Shown here: positions 1 through 6,671 of the stretch, piece by piece | Layout: every line of letters begins with the position of its first letter | How positions within the stretch are numbered: position 1 is the first letter of the stretch | Assembly (NCBI GenBank): GCA_938016505.1 | Contig: CALLWN010000087.1 | Span: 1-8,509 of the forward strand | Length of the DNA stretch: 8,509 nt | Reading direction: 5' to 3' | Source: an uncultured Sphingomonadaceae bacterium | Lineage (GTDB): Bacteria; Pseudomonadota; Alphaproteobacteria; Sphingomonadales; Sphingomonadaceae | The notes under the pieces: generated by a model | What the model saw: only the letters and a program-made list of their open reading frames with translations | Told to the model about the DNA's origin: nothing | Database searches by the model: none | Position numbers and translations under genes: made by a program

Positions 1-404
1 GCGCCATAGGCACGGCCGATGTCTCCGGACGGATCGGGAATATAGGCAGCCGAGGCCACGCCGTTGGCGCGCATGTAGGCGTTGGCCTGCTCGCCGGTCA
101 TGTGGCCCTGCTTGCCCGGCGCGGCGCTGTTGACCGTGAGCCAGACGACCCCGGCCTTTGCAGCATCGGCCTGCAATTTCTGCATCGCACCGGGCTCGTA
201 GAATTTCTGGACGAACGGGCATTCCGGGTTGAACCACTCGAGCACCACGGTCTTCCCGCGAAACTCCGCGAGGCTGCGGGTCTTGCCACTGCTGTCGGGT
301 GCAGAGAAGGCCGGGGCGGGCTGGCCAACCGTGGGCGCCGCAACCGAGGGGCCGCAGGCGACAAGGGCGGCAGCAGCCGCAAGGGGAAGAAGTGTCCTGG
401 TCAT
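1..404 (-). CDS. Redoxin / peroxiredoxin-like lipoprotein, partial (C-terminus beyond window)
   Basis: About 134 N-terminal residues are present; the frame runs open off the left edge. Residues 1-17 form a short basic-hydrophobic signal ending LVAC, which fits a lipobox with Cys17 as the lipidated residue, so export and membrane anchoring are inferred. A thioredoxin-fold start follows: VGQPAPAFSAPDSSGK (26-41), the strand TVVLEWF (52-58), then NPECPFVQKFY (59-69). The NxxCPFVxKxY motif is typical of AhpC/TSA-type redoxins that carry one active cysteine (Cys62) instead of CxxC. No other cysteine is visible after Cys62 in the part present. The ATG lies 10 nt after the stop of the DsbD/ScsB gene, and an AGGA overlapping that stop (TAGGA) sits 8 nt before it, so the two genes are probably one operon. 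A periplasmic peroxidase or thiol reductase fed by the upstream reductase is inferred. Substrate and resolving cysteine cannot be judged from the fragment. Confidence 0.85.
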   Translation of the reverse strand, partial: MTRTLLPLAAAAALVACGPSVAAPTVGQPAPAFSAPDSSGKTRSLAEFRGKTVVLEWFNPECPFVQKFYEPGAMQKLQADAAKAGVVWLTVNSAAPGKQGHMTGEQANAYMRANGVASAAYIPDPSGDIGRAYG

Positions 405-414
405 GGAACCGGTC

Positions 415-2508
415 CTAGGGCCGGTCCGATGAACCGGGGCTTGCAAGGCCGGTCAGCATGTCGACGGTCAGCAGCTGCGGAAGCTCGCGGACCGATCCGT
501 CGGCAGCGTAGAACAGGTAGAGCGGGATGCCAGCCCGGCCGCGCGACTCGAGGAAGCGGGCGATCTCGGGGTCGGGGCGGGTCCAGTCGCCGACCATCAC
601 GGTCACGCCGGCTGCACGGAAGGCGTCGGCAACCTTCGGGCTTGCGAGCGCGCCTTTCTCGTTCACCTTGCAGGTGATGCACCAGTCGGCGGTGAAGTAG
701 AGGAAGGTGGGCGTGCGCCGCGCGGTCAGTTCGGCCAGCGCCGCCGGGGAGAAGGCAAGCCCGGCAAGCTGCGCCGGCGCAGCGGCGGCCGTCGCCGCAC
801 CCGTCGCGGCAAGGCGCGGCAGCAGGAGGGGCGCGGCGATTGCAGCCGCCACTGCCAGCGCGGCCGGCACCAGCGCAGGTCCGAGGCGGGCCTGTCGCAG
901 CCCCGCCCACCACAGCGCGAGCGCCACCAGCAGCGCGGCCAGCAGCCCGAAGGCGAGTGCATTGACCCCGGCCTGCCGCCCGAGCACCCAGGCGAGTGCC
1001 ACGGCGGTCAGCAGCATCGGGACCGCGAGGATGCGCCGGAATGTCTGCATCCAGGGGCCTGGCCTCGGCAGCGCGCGGCGGAGCCCGGGCACGAATCCGA
1101 CGAGCAGGAAGGGAAGGGCAAGCCCAAGGCCAAGCCCGGCAAAGACCGCAAGACCGGCAACTGTTGGCAGCACCAGCGCAGCGCCAAGCGCGCCGGCCAT
1201 GAAGGGCCCGGTGCAGGGTGTTGCAACAAAGGCCGCGAGCACGCCCGTTGCAAACGCACCCGGCGCCCCGGGCTTCGCTGCGAGGCTGCTTCCGATGCTG
1301 GCGTTGCCGAGGCTGAACTCGAACACGCCCGCAAAGTTGAGCCCGATCGCGAGCACCAGCAGCATCAGAACCAGGATGACACGCGGATCCTGGAGCTGGA
1401 ACGCCCAGCCCGCGCCCGCGCCAGCGCGGGCAAGCGCGATGGCGACAGCGCCAAGTGCGACGCAGGAGAGAACCACTCCGGCTGCATAGGCCAGCCCCTC
1501 GACGCGGGCCGCCGCCTGCGAGGTCCCGGCCCGCGCAAGGCTCATGGCCTTGAGGCTGAGGATCGGGAAGACGCAGGGCATCAGGTTGAGAAGCAGCCCG
1601 CCAACAAGCGCAAGCCCGAATGCCGGTCCCAGACCAGCCGTGGTCGCGCGACCTGCCGCGCGCTCCGCTGCGGCAAGCGGTTCCCCGGGCTCCACTGCGC
1701 CCGGCTCGGCTGCAAAGGCAAAGCCGCCGACCTGCTGTCCGCGTTCGACCCTGAGCACGCCCGAGACCCGCGCCGGGGCGGCTGGCCCCGCGGCCTCGGT
1801 CTCGACGATGAGGGCATCGCCCCTCCGGCTGACCTTCTGCCCGGCGGCGGCCCGCAGCATCGTCTCATCATCGGCGAACAGGTGCGCGCCGGTCACGTCT
1901 CCGGTCGCGGCGAGCGGGATTGCGACCCGGATCCGCCCGTCGCGCACCTCGAAGCGTCCGGTTTCGGCGAGCCGGACCGGGAGCGCTGCCCGTGCGGCGG
2001 CAAAGCGCGGGGCAGCCACAGGGTCCGCCGCGCCATCGCCAATCGCCAGCGGCAGCGAAAGCTCTGCTGCCTCGGGCACGCAGATGCTGTCGTCGCACAC
2101 CAGCCATTCGAACCGGCCGGCGAGCTCGAACCGGCCCAACGCGCCCTCCGGCACGGAAAGCTCGGCGAGCAGGATCGATTCGCCATCATACACATGGTTC
2201 ATGATCCCCGAGACCATGAAGGTCTTCGGGACCGGGTAGCGGAAGGCCGAGATGGCAAAGCCCTCGGGCAGGCGCCAGCTTGCCCGGGTCTCGATCCCGC
2301 TGTCGCCGGGGTTCTTCCAGTAGGTGTGCCAGCCAGGCCGCGCGGTCATGGCCAGCGCGACGGTCACCGTCCCGCCGGGACGCGGCGCCAGCGATTCGGC
2401 AAGGAGTTCGACCGTCGTGTTCGGTTGCCTGGACAGGCTCTCCGCCATCGCCTGCCCACTGCCCGCGACGACGAGAATGGCAAGGGCAAGAAGATGGAGC
2501 ACCCACAT
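415..2508 (-). CDS. DsbD/ScsB-family membrane thiol:disulfide reductase
   Basis: 697 residues. This family takes electrons from cytoplasmic thioredoxin across the inner membrane to periplasmic thiol proteins. A signal peptide (about 1-22, ending QAMA) leads into a periplasmic DsbD-N/ScsB-like domain with WHTYWKNPGDSG (60-71) and the cysteine pair Cys138/Cys143 in VCDDSICVPE. The central part (about 293-570) is strongly hydrophobic and carries the two membrane cysteines in LMPCVFP (Cys312) and TPCTGPF (Cys432). The C-terminal thioredoxin domain (about 585-690) has FTADWCITCK with Cys610/Cys613. All six cysteines of the electron relay are therefore present. The long N-terminal domain with WHTYWKNPGDSG resembles ScsB (suppressor of copper sensitivity) more than E. 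coli DsbD, so I give no symbol. The ATG at 2508 is the first in a frame that stays open upstream. It is preferred because it begins the signal peptide, although no Shine-Dalgarno precedes it. The redoxin follows by 10 nt. Confidence 0.93.
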   Translation of the reverse strand: MWVLHLLALAILVVAGSGQAMAESLSRQPNTTVELLAESLAPRPGGTVTVALAMTARPGWHTYWKNPGDSGIETRASWRLPEGFAISAFRYPVPKTFMVSGIMNHVYDGESILLAELSVPEGALGRFELAGRFEWLVCDDSICVPEAAELSLPLAIGDGAADPVAAPRFAAARAALPVRLAETGRFEVRDGRIRVAIPLAATGDVTGAHLFADDETMLRAAAGQKVSRRGDALIVETEAAGPAAPARVSGVLRVERGQQVGGFAFAAEPGAVEPGEPLAAAERAAGRATTAGLGPAFGLALVGGLLLNLMPCVFPILSLKAMSLARAGTSQAAARVEGLAYAAGVVLSCVALGAVAIALARAGAGAGWAFQLQDPRVILVLMLLVLAIGLNFAGVFEFSLGNASIGSSLAAKPGAPGAFATGVLAAFVATPCTGPFMAGALGAALVLPTVAGLAVFAGLGLGLALPFLLVGFVPGLRRALPRPGPWMQTFRRILAVPMLLTAVALAWVLGRQAGVNALAFGLLAALLVALALWWAGLRQARLGPALVPAALAVAAAIAAPLLLPRLAATGAATAAAAPAQLAGLAFSPAALAELTARRTPTFLYFTADWCITCKVNEKGALASPKVADAFRAAGVTVMVGDWTRPDPEIARFLESRGRAGIPLYLFYAADGSVRELPQLLTVDMLTGLASPGSSDRP

Positions 2509-2517
2509 GGCCGCGAA

Positions 2518-2546
2518 GACATAGGCGCGCAGACCCGTCGGGCCAA
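2518..2546 (-). promoter_or_regulatory. Candidate promoter of the DsbD/ScsB gene
   Basis: Read on the minus strand, TTGGCC (2546-2541) and TATGTC (2523-2518) are separated by exactly 17 bp. The -10 box ends 9 nt before the ATG, so transcription would start about 1-3 nt upstream of it. That agrees with the absence of a Shine-Dalgarno sequence. It would let the reductase-redoxin pair be transcribed apart from the ribosomal protein genes 122 nt upstream. This is a motif match by eye only. Confidence 0.35.
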
Positions 2547-2595
2547 GGTGGCAACGCCCATGCTGCGCGGATGTGCCGGCACCGGGTCCGGGGCA

Positions 2596-2610
2596 GCAGG
2601 GCTGCCCTGC
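2596..2610 (-). terminator. Possible hairpin terminator after rpsI (no T-tract)
   Basis: A perfect 6-bp GC-rich stem (GCAGGG/CCCTGC) with a 3-nt loop begins 20 nt downstream of the rpsI stop, in the only gap between rpsI and the DsbD/ScsB gene. No run of T follows it, so it is not a standard intrinsic terminator. It may pause polymerase, protect the 3' end, or be chance in GC-rich DNA. Confidence 0.25.
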
Positions 2611-2630
2611 CTGCGGCCGGCGAAGGGTCT

Positions 2631-3122
2631 CTAGCGCTTCGAGAACTGGAAGCTGCGGCGCGCCTTGGCCTTGCCGTATTTCTTGCGCTCGACGACGCGG
2701 CTGTCGCGCGTCAGGAAGCCGGCCTGCTTGACCACTGTCCGCAGCGCCGGCTCGTAGCGGGTGAGCGCCTGCGCGATGCCGTGCTTGACTGCGCCGGCCT
2801 GGCCCGAAAGGCCGCCGCCGGTCACGGTCGCCACCACATCATACTGGTCGCGTCGCTCGGCCACGTCGAACGGCTGGTTGATGATGAGCCTCAGCGTCGG
2901 CCGGGCGAAGTAGACGGCCTGGTCGCGGCCGTTGACCTCGATCTTGCCGGAGCCCGGCTTCAGCCACACCCGGGCGACCGCATCCTTCCGCCGCCCGGTG
3001 GCATAGGCGCGGCCGAACTTGTCGAGGATCTGGGGACGCAGCGCGACCGGTTCAGTGGCCGGAGCGCCAGCGCTGCCGGAGCCGAGGTCGGACAGCGACG
3101 TGAGAGTGGTTTCCTCGCTCAT
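2631..3122 (-). CDS. rpsI: 30S ribosomal protein S9
   Basis: 163 residues. S9 is a small-subunit protein whose C-terminal tail reaches the P-site tRNA. The S9 core runs from about residue 36 to the end: [20 protein letters not shown] near the start, GKIEVNGR, then [20 protein letters not shown] in the middle. It ends in the basic tail [24 protein letters not shown] (split here: [15 protein letters not shown], then RRSFQFSKR), with the invariant terminal SKR. The N-terminal stretch of about 35 residues before the core is rich in Ser, Ala and Glu. It is longer than in E. coli S9 (about 130 residues) but usual for alphaproteobacteria. The ATG lies one nt after the rplM stop (TGAAATG), so translation is probably coupled. 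AAGGTGAG inside the rplM end is a suitable ribosome-binding site about 10 nt upstream. The pair shares the promoter before rplM. Confidence 0.98.
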   Translation of the reverse strand: MSEETTLTSLSDLGSGSAGAPATEPVALRPQILDKFGRAYATGRRKDAVARVWLKPGSGKIEVNGRDQAVYFARPTLRLIINQPFDVAERRDQYDVVATVTGGGLSGQAGAVKHGIAQALTRYEPALRTVVKQAGFLTRDSRVVERKKYGKAKARRSFQFSKR

Positions 3123-3123
3123 T

Positions 3124-3597
3124 TCAGGCGCTCACCTTGTTCTTGCGGTTCATCGCCGCGACATCGAGCGGCTCGGGGTTCTGGGCGGCATGGGCGTGCT
3201 CGGGCCCCCTGAAGACGCGCAGGTTGCGCATCTGCTGCCGGCCGAGCGGCCCGCGCGGGATCATCCGCTCGACCGCCTTCTCGATGACACGCTCCGGGAA
3301 GCGGCCTCCGAGCAGCTTGTCGGCCCGGACCTCCTTGATTCCGCCCGGATAGCCGGTGTGGCGGTAGTAGACCTTCTGCGAGGCCTTGCGGCCGGTGAAG
3401 CGGACCTTCTCGGCGTTGATGACGATGACATTGTCACCGCAATCGACATGGGGGCTGAACTGCGGCTTGTGCTTGCCGCGCAGCCGGTTGGCGACGATCG
3501 TCGCGAGCCGACCCACGACGAGGCCGTCGGCGTCGATCAGGATCCACTTCTTCGTGACCTCGGCGGGCTTCGCCGATGCCGTGCTGCGCGTGAGCAT
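3124..3597 (-). CDS. rplM: 50S ribosomal protein L13
   Basis: 157 residues. L13 is an early-assembling large-subunit protein. Family hallmarks are [18 protein letters not shown] (16-33), the basic [18 protein letters not shown] region, the [20 protein letters not shown] segment, and [20 protein letters not shown] followed by [17 protein letters not shown] near the end. Length and order match alphaproteobacterial L13. The ATG at 3597 follows a purine-rich GAGAGAGAGACG leader that can act as ribosome-binding site. It is the first gene of the universal rplM-rpsI pair. In bacteria where it has been studied, L13 represses its own operon through the mRNA leader; the leader here, from the proposed promoter, is only about 20 nt, so that mechanism is not evident. 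Confidence 0.98.
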   Translation of the reverse strand: MLTRSTASAKPAEVTKKWILIDADGLVVGRLATIVANRLRGKHKPQFSPHVDCGDNVIVINAEKVRFTGRKASQKVYYRHTGYPGGIKEVRADKLLGGRFPERVIEKAVERMIPRGPLGRQQMRNLRVFRGPEHAHAAQNPEPLDVAAMNRKNKVSA

Positions 3598-3626
3598 CGT
3601 CTCTCTCTCGTGCGGGTTGAAAGGTC

Positions 3627-3655
3627 CAGTTAGCCTCCACTCCGCATAAGGTCAA
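3627..3655 (-). promoter_or_regulatory. rplM: Candidate promoter of rplM-rpsI
   Basis: On the minus strand TTGACC (3655-3650) and TAACTG (3632-3627) are 17 bp apart, about 30 nt before the rplM start. This is the best sigma-70-like match among the plus and minus gene starts here. The -35 box contains the TGA stop of ctaA (3654-3652), so the promoter abuts the end of the upstream gene. The predicted leader is about 20-25 nt and includes the GAGAGAG ribosome-binding stretch. Confidence 0.55.
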
Positions 3656-4740
3656 GAAACCGCGCGATGAACTGCATGTGGTAACATGATACCCAAGGCC
3701 GCGCGGCGTCCGGCGGCATGTGCCGCCCATGCCGATGTCGCGACGACAAGCGCGCCGACACCCTGGTGGGCGGCCGCCGCCCACAGCGGCACGCCCAGCA
3801 TGACGGTTGCAATCCCAAGCAGCACCTGCACGCCGAACGCCGAGTGGAGCGCGATCGAGGCAGCGCGGTCACCCGCAGCGCGCGCGCGCCTCGCAAGGAG
3901 CACGAGGGCTGCCACTGCGACCAGGGCCCACCAGCGGTGGATGAAATGGGTGAGGAACGGATCGTCGACAAAGGTGCGCAGGCCCACCCATGTGACGCCA
4001 TCCGGGACCAGCGACCCGTTCATGAGCGGCCAGGTGGAGGCAACCTGGCCAGCCCGAAGGCCGGCGACCCACGCTCCGAACAGCAGTTGCACGGCGAGGA
4101 CGGCAAGCACCAGCGCGGCAGTCGGGGTCAGCCGGGCCGGTCGGGCCGAGTGGTCCCGCGCCAGCGCCCTGAGATCGAGTGCAGTCCACACCAGGCCGCC
4201 AAGGATCAGCAGCGCTGTCAGAAGGTGGACAGACAGGCGCAGGTGGCTCACCTCGGTCCGGCTCCACAGGCCCGACGTCACCATCCACCAGCCAATGGCG
4301 CCCTGCAGGGCGCCAAGCGCAAGAAGCGCGAGCAGCCGGGCATGATAGCCGGGTGGGATCGTCCGCCGCATCCAGAACCAGGCGAGCGGAACGGCGAAGG
4401 CAAGCCCGATCAGCCGTCCGAGCAGGCGGTGAAACCACTCCCAGAAATAGATGGTCTTGAACGCCGACAGCGTCATTCCGGCATTCATTGCAGCATACTG
4501 ATAGGTCTGACGGTATTTGTCGAACTCTGCCTGCCACGCTGCGTCCGAAAGCGGCGGCAGCGCACCGGTCACGGGCTTCCATTCGGTGATCGAGAGACCG
4601 GATTCCGTCAGCCGGGTGATGCCGCCGACAAGCACCATCAGCGCCACGAGGCCAGCGACCGCCAGCAGCCAGTTCGCAACTGCGGCAGGCCGGACATTGG
4701 CCATGCCCTGGATGGCCCGAGGAGGCGCAAGCGTCGCCAT
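3652..4740 (-). CDS. ctaA: Heme A synthase, COX15/CtaA family
   Basis: 362 residues, an integral inner-membrane protein that oxidises the C8 methyl of heme O to a formyl group, giving heme A for aa3-type cytochrome oxidase. The signature GGITRLTESGLSITEWKP (39-56) follows the first membrane helix. EWFHRLLGR (101-109) supplies the conserved Glu101 and a heme-ligand histidine, His104. Others are His166 and His172 in SHLRLSVHLL, His268 in HFIHRWW, and His325 in AAHQGVGA. The pattern of about eight hydrophobic helices in two homologous halves fits the alphaproteobacterial and mitochondrial COX15 type. The start at 4740 is the upstream choice; Met13 is an alternative. No Shine-Dalgarno precedes it and a promoter-like pair ends 6 nt upstream, suggesting a leaderless mRNA. 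Its gene partners ctaB and the oxidase subunits are not in the window. It sits directly before rplM, an order I associate with sphingomonads. Confidence 0.95.
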   Translation of the reverse strand: MATLAPPRAIQGMANVRPAAVANWLLAVAGLVALMVLVGGITRLTESGLSITEWKPVTGALPPLSDAAWQAEFDKYRQTYQYAAMNAGMTLSAFKTIYFWEWFHRLLGRLIGLAFAVPLAWFWMRRTIPPGYHARLLALLALGALQGAIGWWMVTSGLWSRTEVSHLRLSVHLLTALLILGGLVWTALDLRALARDHSARPARLTPTAALVLAVLAVQLLFGAWVAGLRAGQVASTWPLMNGSLVPDGVTWVGLRTFVDDPFLTHFIHRWWALVAVAALVLLARRARAAGDRAASIALHSAFGVQVLLGIATVMLGVPLWAAAAHQGVGALVVATSAWAAHAAGRRAALGIMLPHAVHRAVS

Positions 4741-4746
4741 GACAAT

Positions 4747-4775
4747 GCTCTAGACCCGGGGTGGGCCCGCGAAAA
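4747..4775 (-). promoter_or_regulatory. ctaA: Weak candidate promoter of ctaA
   Basis: On the minus strand TTTTCG (4775-4770), 17 bp, TAGAGC (4752-4747), with the -10 ending 6 nt before the ATG, so transcription would start at or next to the start codon. The hexamers are weak matches to consensus. Support comes mainly from the same layout at other starts in this window and from the lack of a ribosome-binding site. AGACCC (4752-4757) and GGGTCT (4776-4781) form an inverted repeat flanking the spacer, which could be an operator or chance. Confidence 0.25.
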
Positions 4776-4830
4776 GGGTCTGGCCGGTCGCAGCCCGTCA
4801 CGGAGGCCGGGCCAGCGTCATCGGCAGGGC

Positions 4831-4859
4831 TTCGCTTTCGCGTTCGGAACGCCTAGCCT
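4831..4859 (+). promoter_or_regulatory. psd: Weak candidate promoter of psd
   Basis: TTCGCT (4831-4836), 17 bp, TAGCCT (4854-4859), with the -10 ending 7 nt before the ATG at 4867. No purine-rich ribosome-binding site is present between them. This fits a transcript beginning at or beside the start codon. The -35 match is poor, so confidence rests on position. It diverges from the ctaA promoter within the same 126-nt intergenic region. Confidence 0.3.
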
Positions 4860-4866
4860 TGCCAGC

Positions 4867-5712
4867 ATGACGCGCAAGAGCATGCAGCCCGACCCGGAAG
4901 CGCCGGCCGATGCGCCCGGGGCGAAGCCAGGGCAGCCGGCCATGACGCCGGAGCAGCAACCCGCTGCCGCGAATGCCGGACCCGGAGTTGAGGCGCCCCC
5001 ATCGGCGGCCCACGCAAGCGCCGGTGCCCCGGTCGAGTGGCGCTGGCCGATGATCCATCGCGTGGGCTGGCCCTTTGTCGGCGCAGCGGCCGCGGGTGCA
5101 GTCCTGGCCTTCCTGCTGGGTTGGAGCGGGTTGGGCTGGATTGCGCTTGCAGCGACCGCTGCGACAGCCGCGTTCTTCCGCGATCCCGAACGCAGCGTCC
5201 CCCCGGGGGACCATCTGCTCGTCGCCCCTGCGGACGGCCTTGTCTGCCAGATTGCCGAGGTGGAAGTGCCGCGCCAGCTTGTCGGCGCGGACGGTCTCGA
5301 CGAGGGCCGGCTGATCCGCATCTCGATCTTCCTCTCGGTGTTCGACGTGCATGTGAACCGCTCGCCGGTCGCCGGGACAGTGCGAAGGCTGGTCTACGTG
5401 CCCGGGCTGTTCCTGAACGCGAGCCTCGACAAGGCAAGCGAAGCGAACGAGCGGTCCTACATGGTGGTCGAGGCGCTCGACGGGACCCGGGTCGGTGTCG
5501 TCCAGATCGCCGGTCTCGTCGCCCGGCGGATCGTCAGCTTCGTCCACCCGGGCGCGATGCTTGCCGCCGGCCAGCGCTACGGTCTCATCCGCTTCGGCAG
5601 CCGGACCGACCTTTACGTGCCGGCGGGCTGGGTCGTGACGGCGCGCAAGGGCCAGCGCACGGTCGGCGGCGAAACCGTGGTGGCCGTTCGTGCGTCGGTC
5701 GCATCCGGCTGA
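4867..5712 (+). CDS. psd: Phosphatidylserine decarboxylase proenzyme
   Basis: 281 residues from the first ATG. The enzyme converts phosphatidylserine to phosphatidylethanolamine at the inner membrane and cleaves itself to make a pyruvoyl cofactor. Membrane segments lie at about 68-102. They are followed by FFRDPER (103-109), APADG (120-124), SIFLSVFDVHVNRSP (153-167) with the catalytic-type histidine, and FVHPGA. RFGSRTDLY (242-250) holds the Gly244-Ser245 self-cleavage site; FGSR in place of LGST is normal for the short proteobacterial class. Residues 1-57 are a Pro/Ala-rich extension of low complexity before the conserved part begins at WRWPMIHR. Met6, Met26 and Met62 are possible later starts, but Met62 would lose little of the core. 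I keep the first ATG because the promoter-like sequence fits it. pssA follows 131 nt downstream. Confidence 0.94.
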   Translation: MTRKSMQPDPEAPADAPGAKPGQPAMTPEQQPAAANAGPGVEAPPSAAHASAGAPVEWRWPMIHRVGWPFVGAAAAGAVLAFLLGWSGLGWIALAATAATAAFFRDPERSVPPGDHLLVAPADGLVCQIAEVEVPRQLVGADGLDEGRLIRISIFLSVFDVHVNRSPVAGTVRRLVYVPGLFLNASLDKASEANERSYMVVEALDGTRVGVVQIAGLVARRIVSFVHPGAMLAAGQRYGLIRFGSRTDLYVPAGWVVTARKGQRTVGGETVVAVRASVASG

Positions 5713-5767
5713 AACCCCGCTCCACCCCGCTTCGGCTCTCGGCTTTCCCCACCGCTGCCGGCAGTCT

Positions 5768-5772
5768 AGGAG
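5768..5772 (+). promoter_or_regulatory. Shine-Dalgarno AGGAG serving the leader frame, not pssA
   Basis: AGGAG lies exactly 7 nt before the ATG at 5780, an ideal distance. The pssA ATG at 5844 is 71 nt further on, with no Shine-Dalgarno of its own. A 10-bp perfect palindrome, CTGCCGGCAG (5755-5764), ends 3 nt before the AGGAG and could affect access to it if folded with neighbouring bases. Confidence 0.55.
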
Positions 5773-5779
5773 ACAGACG

Positions 5780-5851
5780 ATGGCGACGCTTTCGGGAGCG
5801 CGCAGGCCGAACGGCCCTGGCCGGCGACACCGGGTCCGCGGGCATGGATGA
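5780..5851 (+). CDS. Possible 23-residue leader peptide overlapping the pssA start
   Basis: The frame begins ATG-GCG-ACG and ends at a TGA (5849-5851), giving 23 residues starting MATLSGARRPNGPG, with six arginines and no hydrophobic stretch. It has the best-placed ribosome-binding site of the psd-pssA region. Its stop overlaps the pssA start in ATGGATGA (5844-5851), a layout that would allow a terminating ribosome to restart on pssA. The peptide matches nothing I recognise, and its base composition alone does not show that it is coding. The alternative is a frameshift, real or from sequencing, that separates the true pssA start from its body. Confidence 0.4.
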   Translation: MATLSGARRPNGPGRRHRVRGHG

Positions 5852-6671
5852 ATCGCCCTTTGCTGCGCGCAAGGGCCCGCGCCTGCGTGCCATTCCGCTT
5901 CGAACCCTCATCCCCAACGCCATCACCATGCTTGCCCTCGTCTCGGGCGCGACCGGCGTACGCTTCGCGATTGCCGGCGAGTGGGAGAAGGCGGCCTCCG
6001 CGATCGTCGTCGCTGCAATCCTCGACGGGCTCGACGGCCGGGTCGCGCGGCTGCTGCGGGGAACCAGCCGGTTCGGCGCCGAGCTCGATTCGCTTTCGGA
6101 CGTGACGGCCTTTGGTGTCGCGCCGGCCCTCATTCTCTACCTCTGGGCCCTGCAGGATGTCGGGCGGTTCGGCTGGGTCGTCGCACTTGCGCTCGCGCTG
6201 TGCTGTGCACTCCGGCTGGCGCGCTTCAATGCTGCGCTCGATGAGGAGGAAACGCCCCGCAAGCGGCTGGGCTTCCTGACCGGCGTCCCGGCGCCCGCGG
6301 GCGCTGCGCTCGCGCTGTCGCCGCTGTTCCTGAGCCTCGCGCTCGACGGGCCGTTCGATTCCGCGCCCGAACTGCGCGGCGCGATCACCGGCGCAGCCAT
6401 CCTCCTGTCGGCCGGTCTCATGGTCTCGACCATTCCCACCTGGAGCAGCACGTCGCTCCGGCTGCCCGCCTACGCCCGTGTCCCCGTGCTGGCGAGCATC
6501 GGGCTCGCGGCTGCCTTTCTCGCCCTCGCGCCCTGGGCGACGCTGTTCGTGCTCGCCCTCATCTATGCGCTGTCGATCCCTTTTGCGTGGGCGAGCTATC
6601 GCAGGCGCCGTGCGGGCGCTGCGGCGCTGGTGGGTGTCACCCCATCCGACCCGCCGCCCGAGGGTCCATGA
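5844..6671 (+). CDS. pssA: CDP-diacylglycerol-serine O-phosphatidyltransferase (phosphatidylserine synthase)
   Basis: 275 residues. The enzyme joins serine to CDP-diacylglycerol, releasing CMP, and makes the substrate of the Psd enzyme encoded just upstream. The CDP-alcohol phosphatidyltransferase signature is complete: DG-RV-AR (64-69), eight residues, Gly78, three residues, Asp82, three residues, Asp86, read as DGRVAR...GAELDSLSD, then VTAFGVAPA. An additional DG precedes it at 61-62. Several hydrophobic helices span about 25-45, 50-63, 88-120 and 140-260, as expected for the membrane-embedded PssA type II class. The N-terminal IPLRTLIPNAITMLAL is typical. ATG 5844 is the only ATG, GTG or TTG in frame between the psd stop and the core. 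It lacks a Shine-Dalgarno, so translation may be coupled to the leader frame. The last 35 nt overlap the small minus-strand gene. The tail after about residue 255 is basic, then Pro/Gly-rich. Confidence 0.95.
   Translation: MDESPFAARKGPRLRAIPLRTLIPNAITMLALVSGATGVRFAIAGEWEKAASAIVVAAILDGLDGRVARLLRGTSRFGAELDSLSDVTAFGVAPALILYLWALQDVGRFGWVVALALALCCALRLARFNAALDEEETPRKRLGFLTGVPAPAGAALALSPLFLSLALDGPFDSAPELRGAITGAAILLSAGLMVSTIPTWSSTSLRLPAYARVPVLASIGLAAAFLALAPWATLFVLALIYALSIPFAWASYRRRRAGAAALVGVTPSDPPPEGP

Noticed and set aside
707..1489. 260-codon plus-strand frame opposite the DsbD/ScsB membrane domain
   Set aside because: Ser/Ala/Arg-rich shadow of a hydrophobic coding region; the cysteine motifs of the minus-strand gene fix the real frame.
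2364..2582. Alternative minus-strand frame starting upstream of the DsbD/ScsB ATG
   Set aside because: It is in another frame, ends inside the DsbD/ScsB gene and has no recognisable domain; the ATG at 2508 begins a good signal peptide.
3600..3609. CT-repeat before rplM as a phase-variable simple repeat
   Set aside because: Only about five dinucleotide units; on the coding strand it reads GAGAGAGAG and is better explained as the purine-rich ribosome-binding region of rplM.
3718..4866. Long open plus-strand frame antisense to ctaA that runs on into psd in the same frame
   Set aside because: The psd protein begins at 4867. The upstream translation is a charged, low-complexity product with no recognisable domain and lies entirely opposite a convincing heme A synthase; it stays open because stop codons are rare at this GC content.
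4798..5547. 249-codon minus-strand frame opposite psd
   Set aside because: No domain, no ribosome-binding site, and the psd motifs on the other strand explain the sequence.
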